Below, piece after piece: positions 1 through 5,457 of a DNA stretch of 6,187 nt (position 1 is its first letter; each line of letters begins with the position of its first letter). The notes beneath the pieces were generated by a model. That model saw only the letters and a list, made by a program, of their open reading frames with translations. It did no database searches and was not told where the DNA came from. The DNA comes from Gammaproteobacteria bacterium (GTDB taxonomy: Bacteria > Pseudomonadota > Gammaproteobacteria > UBA9214): assembly GCA_029859555.1 (NCBI GenBank), contig JAOUCV010000137.1, positions 1 to 6,187 of the forward strand. Direction: 5' to 3'. The translations under genes and the position numbers were made by a program.

Positions 1-735
1 GATATGAAAACCCCAATGAGCTATGAATACAATGTCGATGTGACCCGCAAGACTGTCGCCATGGCGCATGCCTGTGGCGTATCGGTTGAAGGCGAACTGG
101 GTTGCCTGGGTTCACTGGAAACCGGCATGGCCGGCGAAGAAGACGGTTCAGGTGCCGAGGGCGTGTTGTCACACGACCAGCTGCTGACTGATCCGGAAGA
201 AGCGGCCAAGTTTGTTGAAGATACCAAGTGTGATGCACTGGCTATTGCTATCGGTACCAGCCACGGTGCCTACAAGTTTACCCGTCCGCCTACCGGTGAC
301 ATCCTGGCGATAGCGCGCATCAAGGAAATTCATGCCCGCATCCCTGATACTCACCTGGTGATGCACGGTTCTTCCTCTGTACCACAGGACTGGTTGGCCA
401 TTATTAATGAAAATGGCGGTGATATGGGCGAAACCTACGGTGTTCCAGTAGAGGAAATTCAGGAGGGTATCAAGAACGGTGTCCGCAAGGTTAATATCGA
501 TACGGACCTGCGTATGGCTTCTACCGGTGCGATTCGCAAGCACATGAAAGATAACCCCTCGAACTTTGATCCGCGTAAATACCTGCGTGCAGCAACTGAC
601 GGTATGCGTGATATCTGCAAGGCGCGTTATGAAGCCTTTGGTACCGCCGGTAATGCCTCCAGGATCAAGGTTATCAACCTTGAAGATATGTACCGCCGCT
701 ACGAGAGTGGTGAGCTGGATCCGACTGTGAAATAA
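1..735 (+). CDS. fba: Fructose-bisphosphate aldolase class II, C-terminal part (5' end off window)
   Basis: Catalyses reversible cleavage of fructose 1,6-bisphosphate to glyceraldehyde 3-phosphate and dihydroxyacetone phosphate (EC 4.1.2.13) in the cytoplasm, serving glycolysis, gluconeogenesis and the Calvin cycle. The frame is open from base 1. The ATG at 4 is internal, since the sequence there reads straight into the conserved core. About 244 residues are visible and the N-terminal 105-110 of a roughly 350-residue protein are missing. Numbering from that ATG, visible family signatures are the EGELG segment (29-33), zinc-ligand histidines H87 in GTSHGAYKF and H121 in MHGSSSVP, the substrate-phosphate segment NIDTD (164-168), and the C-terminal [14 protein letters not shown] (208-221). 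The upstream zinc-ligand and catalytic aspartate region lies off the window. From memory of the family it is closest to the CbbA-type (Calvin-cycle) subgroup. It ends just before a strong terminator, so it is probably the last gene of its operon, as fba often is behind gap-pgk-pyk in such bacteria (inference). Confidence 0.97.
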   Translation, partial: DMKTPMSYEYNVDVTRKTVAMAHACGVSVEGELGCLGSLETGMAGEEDGSGAEGVLSHDQLLTDPEEAAKFVEDTKCDALAIAIGTSHGAYKFTRPPTGDILAIARIKEIHARIPDTHLVMHGSSSVPQDWLAIINENGGDMGETYGVPVEEIQEGIKNGVRKVNIDTDLRMASTGAIRKHMKDNPSNFDPRKYLRAATDGMRDICKARYEAFGTAGNASRIKVINLEDMYRRYESGELDPTVK

Positions 736-756
736 ATTCACTGTTCAGCTCAATCT

Positions 757-781
757 AAAGGCGGCTTCGGCCGCCTTTTTT
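757..781 (+). terminator. Intrinsic terminator of the aldolase gene
   Basis: A perfect 9-bp stem (757-765 pairing with 770-778, AAAGGCGGC / GCCGCCTTT) closes on a TTCG tetraloop and runs into six Ts (776-781). It begins 21 bases after the aldolase stop codon. UUCG loops on a CG closing pair are exceptionally stable, so this should end aldolase transcription efficiently and separate it from the next gene. Read on the other strand there is only a short run of Ts (three, inside the stem), so it is mainly one-directional. Confidence 0.94.
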
Positions 782-870
782 GTTGCCCGCAATTGTGTAA
801 TGCAACAGGATTATTTATTGTTACCGTTAAATCGGGATGTGCGTCGCGGACGCAGTTCTACGGATGGGTG

Positions 871-1380
871 ATGATGTCAAAACTCTATACATTTTCTGAC
901 TATGACAAGTACATGAGTCTGAAGCCGAATTTCGATATGTGGCTGATTGTGCTTTATTTTTTACGACCTTTTATTTTGCAGATATCATCTATTCAGATGG
1001 GCCGGGGAGCAAAATCTGACAGTGTGAGCGGTCTAAAAGATCTGGTATATCCAAATGATTTTGGCCTTTTCATTGCCTTTGCTGCAACTATTCCAGTGTT
1101 ATTGTTGATGTTTTCCTATGCCAAAAGAAAACCCGGTGCATCTCGGTTGGTACGGAAGATATGGCATGGCGGCAGGACCTTGCTGCTGGTGACGGCGGTA
1201 TTGAACGTGGTTATTATTTTCGTGCCGTTTATGCTGGATCTGACACACAGTATCAACATGCTGGGATGGGGGCAGCTGGCCATTGCGCTGTATATTATTT
1301 TCTATCTGACTACCACCCGGCGTGTGAAAGATACCTTTGCTGATTTCCCAAAAGATGACGCTGAGACTGACGGAAAATAA
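871..1380 (+). CDS. DUF2919 (YfeZ-like) inner-membrane protein
   Basis: A 169-residue integral membrane protein of unknown function. It resembles the DUF2919 family, whose E. coli member is YfeZ. Evidence for this is an N-terminal FSDYDKYMSLKPNFDMWL segment (8-25), a hydrophobic helix with an LRPFIL motif (31-36), a GLKDLVYP loop (54-61) and a C-terminal RRVKDTFADFP tail (150-160). Four likely membrane helices lie at about 23-41, 64-84, 102-121 and 130-147. I chose ATG 871, with a second ATG following at 874. The frame is open back to a TTG at 793, but that extension is Cys-rich and unlike the family, and the DYDK motif normally lies within the first dozen residues. The only ribosome-binding candidate is a weak GGATGGG at 862-868. 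The family assignment is from recalled motifs, not a search. It probably heads a two-gene unit with the gene at 1441. Confidence 0.78.
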   Translation: MMSKLYTFSDYDKYMSLKPNFDMWLIVLYFLRPFILQISSIQMGRGAKSDSVSGLKDLVYPNDFGLFIAFAATIPVLLLMFSYAKRKPGASRLVRKIWHGGRTLLLVTAVLNVVIIFVPFMLDLTHSINMLGWGQLAIALYIIFYLTTTRRVKDTFADFPKDDAETDGK

Positions 1381-1444
1381 TTCCCAGGCAGATTATCTGC
1401 TGGCATGCCTGCTGCAGGACAAGCTCGGTACTGTTCCTGAATGA
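1355..1444 (+). CDS. Possible 29-residue small ORF bridging two genes
   Basis: An ATG at 1355, inside the last 26 bases of the DUF2919 gene in another frame, opens 29 codons (MTLRLTENNSQADYLLACLL...) that stop at TGA 1442-1444. That stop overlaps the ATG of the next gene in a classic ATGA junction. The next gene has no usable Shine-Dalgarno sequence: the nearest AGGA, 1416-1419, is 21 bases from the ATG. Translation of this small frame could therefore deliver ribosomes to it. The small ORF has no clear ribosome-binding site itself and I recognise no homologue. The overlap may be chance, and I rate it as a coupling candidate rather than an established gene. Confidence 0.22.
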   Translation: MTLRLTENNSQADYLLACLLQDKLGTVPE

Positions 1445-2085
1445 TAAGACGTACACTGCTGTTTCCACTAACCAGTCTGGGACTTTTCGGGTTCCTGGTG
1501 CTGCTGCTGGCAGGATCAAATCTGTATACCTTCCACCGCCTGACGGACGAATCACCTATTGCGGAATTGCAATTCAGGAAGATCGGTGCAGAGCAATACG
1601 AGGCAACTATTGCTTATGGGGATTTCTGTCACCCCGAGAAGTTTCTGCTTCATGGTGAACAGTGGCGCCTGGATGCACGGTTTCTGAAATGGCATTCATG
1701 GGTGAACCTGCTGGGTTTTGATTCCATGTATCGCATAGAGCGTCTGGGAGGGCGTTATCTTGATGTGCAGGACGAGAATGCCGGGCCGCATCTGAGCTAT
1801 CAGCTCTACAAGGAGGGTGGTATTGACCTGCCAGCAATCCTGCAGGGTTATGGCGGTCGTTTCTCTCTGGTCGACACGCTTTATGGCAGTTCCGTGTACG
1901 AACTCATGCAGGAAGGTTTTCTGTACCGTGTGTACCGGGCACAGTCAGGATTGCTGGTGAGAAGTAACGCGCAGGTGGATACCAGCCACTACGGTAGCGG
2001 ACTGACTATCGAGATCAGCAAGGCTTGCGGAGAGCCGCCTGGCTGGTTTAGCCGGTTGCAGGCGATGTTTGCAAGCTGGTTTTAA
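1441..2085 (+). CDS. Membrane-anchored protein of unknown function (family often mislabelled cation/multidrug efflux pump)
   Basis: A 214-residue protein with one N-terminal membrane segment (about 7-29, preceded by MIRR, so probably N-in with a periplasmic body) and a soluble domain of about 180 residues. Its core, GEQWRLDARFLKWHSWVNLL followed by GFDSMYRIERLGGRY (72-106 overall), resembles a family widespread in Pseudomonas, Marinobacter and purple sulfur bacteria. That family is commonly deposited as a cation/multidrug efflux pump. Nothing here supports transport: there is one membrane helix and no RND, MFS or MATE feature. A second conserved-looking stretch is DTLYGSSVYELM (145-156). The start ATG is fixed by an in-frame TGA immediately before it (1438-1440). 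The gene follows the DUF2919 gene by 60 bp without terminator or obvious promoter, so co-transcription is likely. No hairpin with a T-run follows it. Function unknown. Confidence 0.85.
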   Translation: MIRRTLLFPLTSLGLFGFLVLLLAGSNLYTFHRLTDESPIAELQFRKIGAEQYEATIAYGDFCHPEKFLLHGEQWRLDARFLKWHSWVNLLGFDSMYRIERLGGRYLDVQDENAGPHLSYQLYKEGGIDLPAILQGYGGRFSLVDTLYGSSVYELMQEGFLYRVYRAQSGLLVRSNAQVDTSHYGSGLTIEISKACGEPPGWFSRLQAMFASWF

Positions 2086-2137
2086 AATACTATATATAAC
2101 AACAGGATGTATGTATTTTCCGGGTGCTGTATGGGAC

Positions 2138-2153
2138 TGTGACAAGGGTCACA
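2138..2153 (+). promoter_or_regulatory. CRP/Vfr-type binding site upstream of the GGDEF-EAL gene
   Basis: TGTGA-CAAGGG-TCACA is an exact match to the TGTGA-N6-TCACA core recognised by CRP-family activators such as CRP and Vfr. The palindrome extends one more pair inward (C2143/G2148). Its centre is 123 bp before the GTG start. A class I activator placed about 61 bp upstream would put the transcription start near 2207; a class II arrangement would put it near 2187. I see no strong -10 element at either place (weak TAACTAT 2187-2193 and GATACC 2196-2201), which would suit an activator-dependent promoter. The site is seen directly; its function is inference. Confidence 0.6.
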
Positions 2154-2220
2154 ATGAAGTCGCATCTGAACTCTCAATTTTCCTTTTAACTATCCGATAC
2201 CTTTAGCAAGGCACAGTTGT

Positions 2221-2248
2221 GTGTTTTCTGCACGTGCGCAGAAAACAC
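2221..2248. repeat. Perfect 11-bp inverted repeat, possible operator or 5'-UTR hairpin
   Basis: GTGTTTTCTGC (2221-2231) and GCAGAAAACAC (2238-2248) are perfect inverted copies around a 6-base spacer ACGTGC. The right arm ends 20 bases before the GTG at 2269. There is no T-run on either strand, so it is not an intrinsic terminator. As DNA it has the size and symmetry of an operator for a dimeric repressor. As RNA it would form a stable 11-bp hairpin just upstream of, but not covering, the ribosome-binding site. I do not recognise the half-site. Confidence 0.7.
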
Positions 2249-2257
2249 TGGCTATAC

Positions 2258-2262
2258 AGGGA
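2258..2262 (+). promoter_or_regulatory. Ribosome-binding site deciding the GTG start at 2269
   Basis: AGGGA at 2258-2262 sits six bases before GTG 2269, a good Shine-Dalgarno arrangement. An alternative in-frame GTG at 2281 has GGGGAT (2271-2276) before it, so a form four residues shorter cannot be excluded. Confidence 0.65.
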
Positions 2263-2268
2263 ATTTGA

Positions 2269-5091
2269 GTGGGGATAACGGTGCAGGAAACACAGCCAGG
2301 CAGTAACAAATATCTGGGTAGCGGACAACTTGCTGCTCCCGGGGTAAGGATCTTTGAATCGGAGCTGGATAGTCAGCAGGTTGATCTTGTCTACACCCAG
2401 GCTCCCGTTGCGGTGTCTGCCGCTTATGCCGTTGCAGTACTGGTAACGTTAGGTTTGTGGGGGCAGGCGGGGCACGATATGTTACTGGTGTGGCTGGGTG
2501 CGCAAACCCTGCAGACAGTCGCCCGTCTCTGGCTGGTACATCAATATCGCAATGCGACTCCCGAGAACAGGAAGCATGCACGCTGGTCAGTTCTGTTTTT
2601 GACGGGTGCGCTTGTGTCGGGTGTTGTCTGGGGTTGTATCGGGCTTTTCTTCCAGTTCTCGTGGCCGGTTGTCCACCAGACCCTTGTTATTATGAGTCTT
2701 GCCGGTGTGCTTGCCGGGGCTATTTCTTCATACGCGGCCATGTTGTCGGTGTATATCGCTTTCATGGTGCCGGCTATTCTTATTCCTGCGCAGTCACTGC
2801 TTGTGCACAGCAACAGTATCAGCGACAACCTGGGGCTGCTGATAATGCTGTTTGCCGGTGTGCTGGTGATATTTGCGCGTAACCACAACGACAGTGTTAT
2901 ACAAACATTGCAGCTTCGTGAAGAGAACAAGGGTTTGTTGCAGGAAGCAGCGGCAAACAATATGGCGCTGGAGAACGAGGCATGTTCCCGTCAGAGTGCG
3001 CAGGACCAGTTGTTGCGCGAACGGCAGTTGTTTACCGAGGGTCCGGTGACGGTGTTTCGCTGGGCAGGAACAGCTTCACGCACCATTGAATATGTATCCG
3101 AGGCAGTCTCGCAATTTGGCTATGACAGCAGGGAGCTGGTAGAAGGAAGAAAGTCCTATATCGATATAATCCATCCCAATGACGTGCAAAGATATAGCGA
3201 GTCAGAAAAAGAGAGGAGTGAACTTGGTGTTCAGTTCTCGGCTATTGATTATCGCCTGTTGTGTCATGATGGTACGGTTCGCTGGGTTTATGACTACACT
3301 GTTCCGTTACGTGACGAGACCGGTGCATTGTCGCATTATGCCGGCTATATCCTCGATATTACCGAGCGAAAGCAGAATGAGTTTGAATTAAACCAGGCAA
3401 GGGAACATGCGCAGGTGACACTGCATTCGATTGCTGATGCGGTAATAACCACGGACATGAATGGTCAGATCGAATATCTTAATCCGAGTGCGGTGAAGTT
3501 AACCGGCTGGGATAGTGAAATAGCCAGAGGGCTGCCGATACAACGTATTTTCTGCCTGTTCAGCGAGGACAGTCGCGAGGAAGTCGAGGATCCGATACGA
3601 CAGTGCCTGGCCTATGGCGAGACCGTCAAGATGAACAGGGATGTTTCCCTGAAGCGGCATGACGGGGGGAGTTTATCCATTCAGTATTCTGCTTCTCCTA
3701 TTTTGGCAGACAGCGGATCCGCGCTCGGTGTGATCCTGGTGATCCATGACGTCACCGAAACCAGGATGATGGAAAGAGAGATCAGTTATCAGTCAACACA
3801 TGACACACTTACCGGCCTGATTAACCGTACTGAATTTGAGTCACGGCTCGGGTTTGCAATCGAATCAACGCGGCAGGCAGCTGAGTCACACGTGGTTTGC
3901 CAGCTTGACATAGACAAGTTGAAGATTATTAACGACACCTGCTGCCACGAGGCAGGGGACGATATGATCAGGAGTGTGGCGACAGCCCTGCAGGGCTGCC
4001 TGCGTGATTCCGATGTGCTCGGTCGTATCGGTGGTGATGAGTTCGGTATTTTGTTGAAGAACTGTACGCTTTCTGCTGCGGAAGAAATTGCTGGCAGTAT
4101 GTTAACGGCTATTCGAAAAGTCAATTTTAGCAGTTGTGACCGCTCCTATGATGTGTGTGTAAGTATCGGCCTGGCGCAGGTCACAATGGCGTCCGAGAGT
4201 CTTGCGCATATCATGAGTCAGGTAGACCTGGCTTGTTATGCGGCGAAAGACTCCGGTGGTGATCGCTTTCGTATCTATGAACCGGGTGATGAGCACCTGG
4301 CGCGCCGGCATGATGAAATGAAATGGGTAACGCGACTGACTGACGCAATCAAGACTGACCGCCTGACGCTTTATTACCAGGATATTGTGCCGGTCAAGCC
4401 GAATGTTGCTGCAGGACGCCATTTTGAAGTGCTGGTAAGGATGCTTGATGAGGAGGGTAATATTGTTCCTCCTGATACTTTTTTGCCGGCAGCAGAGCGC
4501 TATAACCTTATTACCAGTCTGGACCGCTGGGTAGTCGCTCATACCTTTTCCTGGTATGCCGAACATACCACTGTCGAGGTAGACAAGCTGGATACGATTT
4601 CAATCAATCTTTCCGGTGCTTCAGTTACGGATGCCGGTTTTCTGGATTTTATAAAAAACCAGTTTATTATCCATGAGGTGCCACCCGCTGTAGTCTGTTT
4701 TGAGATCACCGAAACAGCAGCGATAGCCAACTTGCGTGCAGCCACCGGATTTATCAACGAGTTGAAACGGCTGGGTTGTCGCTTCGCGCTGGATGATTTT
4801 GGCAGTGGCCTGAGTTCTTTCTCTTATCTTAAAAACCTGCCCGTAGACTATCTAAAGATCGATGGCAGTTTCGTTCGGGATATGGAAACCGATGCGATTG
4901 ACTGTGCAATGGTCAACTCAATTCATCAGCTTGGAGAAGTCATCGGTACAAAAACTATCGCCGAGTTTGTCGAGAATGACGGCATTCTTGCAAAGCTTGC
5001 CGAGATTGGTGTTGATTACGCGCAGGGTTACGGTATCTCAAGGCCACAAGCGTTGCATGACATGGCGCTTGCTACAAAGCAGTTAGCCTGA
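2269..5091 (+). CDS. Membrane-bound PAS-PAS-GGDEF-EAL cyclic-di-GMP signalling protein
   Basis: A 940-residue inner-membrane protein that probably makes and/or hydrolyses cyclic di-GMP in response to a signal. Domains in order: cytoplasmic leader (1-44); about six membrane helices (roughly 45-63, 70-89, 107-127, 135-155, 158-178, 187-204) forming a sensor domain I cannot name; a helical, possibly coiled-coil linker (208-252); a PAS_3-like PAS/PAC (about 258-368, ending DITERK); a second PAS (about 380-498, ending HDVTET); GGDEF (about 505-672); EAL (about 685-935). The cyclase has an intact GGDEF (588-592), an inhibitory I-site RxxD (R579-D582) exactly five residues before it, and N555 and D564 for guanine. 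The phosphodiesterase motif is EVL rather than EAL (E720), with N780, E812, D842-D843, K863, E899, E902 and Q919 present, so hydrolysis looks competent. One oddity is NDTCCHEAGD, where this subfamily usually has NDTCGH. Start GTG 2269 follows a good ribosome-binding site. It appears monocistronic, with a CRP-type site and a palindrome upstream. Net activity cannot be told from sequence. Confidence 0.96.
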   Translation: MGITVQETQPGSNKYLGSGQLAAPGVRIFESELDSQQVDLVYTQAPVAVSAAYAVAVLVTLGLWGQAGHDMLLVWLGAQTLQTVARLWLVHQYRNATPENRKHARWSVLFLTGALVSGVVWGCIGLFFQFSWPVVHQTLVIMSLAGVLAGAISSYAAMLSVYIAFMVPAILIPAQSLLVHSNSISDNLGLLIMLFAGVLVIFARNHNDSVIQTLQLREENKGLLQEAAANNMALENEACSRQSAQDQLLRERQLFTEGPVTVFRWAGTASRTIEYVSEAVSQFGYDSRELVEGRKSYIDIIHPNDVQRYSESEKERSELGVQFSAIDYRLLCHDGTVRWVYDYTVPLRDETGALSHYAGYILDITERKQNEFELNQAREHAQVTLHSIADAVITTDMNGQIEYLNPSAVKLTGWDSEIARGLPIQRIFCLFSEDSREEVEDPIRQCLAYGETVKMNRDVSLKRHDGGSLSIQYSASPILADSGSALGVILVIHDVTETRMMEREISYQSTHDTLTGLINRTEFESRLGFAIESTRQAAESHVVCQLDIDKLKIINDTCCHEAGDDMIRSVATALQGCLRDSDVLGRIGGDEFGILLKNCTLSAAEEIAGSMLTAIRKVNFSSCDRSYDVCVSIGLAQVTMASESLAHIMSQVDLACYAAKDSGGDRFRIYEPGDEHLARRHDEMKWVTRLTDAIKTDRLTLYYQDIVPVKPNVAAGRHFEVLVRMLDEEGNIVPPDTFLPAAERYNLITSLDRWVVAHTFSWYAEHTTVEVDKLDTISINLSGASVTDAGFLDFIKNQFIIHEVPPAVVCFEITETAAIANLRAATGFINELKRLGCRFALDDFGSGLSSFSYLKNLPVDYLKIDGSFVRDMETDAIDCAMVNSIHQLGEVIGTKTIAEFVENDGILAKLAEIGVDYAQGYGISRPQALHDMALATKQLA

Positions 5092-5436
5092 CAGCAGCAC
5101 CAGGGCCAGTGCAATGGCGCCGGGCAAGGCCTGTATGTAGAGGATGCTGCGTTTCACCGTGATGGCGCCAAATACCCCGGCCACGATCACACAACTCAGG
5201 AAAAATATACTGATTGCTGCAGTTCGCTGTGCAGGCAATAGTCCCCATATCAGGCCGGCAGCAAGAAAACCGTTATAAAGCCCCTGGTTGGCTGCCAACG
5301 CAGCTGTTTTTCCGGCCAGTTCATGACCCAGTCCGAAGATGCGACGGCCGAGGGGCCGGGTCCAGAAAAACATTTCCAGCACCATGAACAGCAGATGCAG
5401 GACGGCGACAAATGCGATTGCCAGAGTGGTTGCCAC
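5083..5436 (-). CDS. DUF1304 family small membrane protein
   Basis: A 117-residue, very hydrophobic protein matching the DUF1304 family of unknown function in length and motifs. These are H14, LEMFFWTRP (20-28), ANQGLYNGFLAAGLIWGL (49-66), CVIVAGVFGA (82-91) and QALPG (102-106). About four membrane helices are expected (near 4-24, 46-66, 73-93, 97-115). It starts with GTG (5436-5434 on the minus strand), preceded at nine bases by an AGGGAG ribosome-binding sequence (5451-5446). It lies 21 bp downstream of srkA on the same strand with no terminator between, so the two are probably co-transcribed. Its stop (5083-5085) falls inside the last codons of the converging GGDEF-EAL gene. The biochemical role is unknown; the family assignment rests on recalled motifs. 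Confidence 0.88.
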   Translation of the reverse strand: MATTLAIAFVAVLHLLFMVLEMFFWTRPLGRRIFGLGHELAGKTAALAANQGLYNGFLAAGLIWGLLPAQRTAAISIFFLSCVIVAGVFGAITVKRSILYIQALPGAIALALVLLSG

Positions 5437-5457
5437 GGCAGGGTTCTCCCTGTTTGG

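Noticed and set aside
169..741. 190-codon open frame on the minus strand opposite the aldolase gene
   Set aside because: It mirrors a strongly conserved coding sequence, has no recognisable protein features and would start inside the aldolase gene without regulatory context.
781..807. TGTTGC...GCAACA inverted repeat and a TGTAAT -10-like hexamer (796-801) after the aldolase terminator
   Set aside because: Arms are only 6 bp with a 15-base spacer, and no -35 element lies at proper distance from the hexamer. A promoter for the DUF2919 gene is expected nearby but cannot be fixed.
793..870. TTG-initiated N-terminal extension of the DUF2919 gene
   Set aside because: The extra 26 residues do not resemble the family, and the TTG lies just 12 bases past the aldolase terminator without a ribosome-binding site.
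2069..2096. TTGCAA with TATATA 16 bp later, a possible promoter at the end of the gene at 1441
   Set aside because: Only four of six matches in each box, in a locally AT-rich stretch; it would place the CRP-type site downstream of the start.
2111..2206. 31-codon ORF in the gap before the GGDEF-EAL gene
   Set aside because: AGGA is only three bases from its ATG, the product is unrecognised, and the frame runs through the CRP-type palindrome. Chance is the simplest explanation.
2457..2882. 141-codon Cys/Gly-rich frame inside the GGDEF-EAL gene
   Set aside because: A shifted frame over the membrane domain; the composition reflects the underlying hydrophobic codons.
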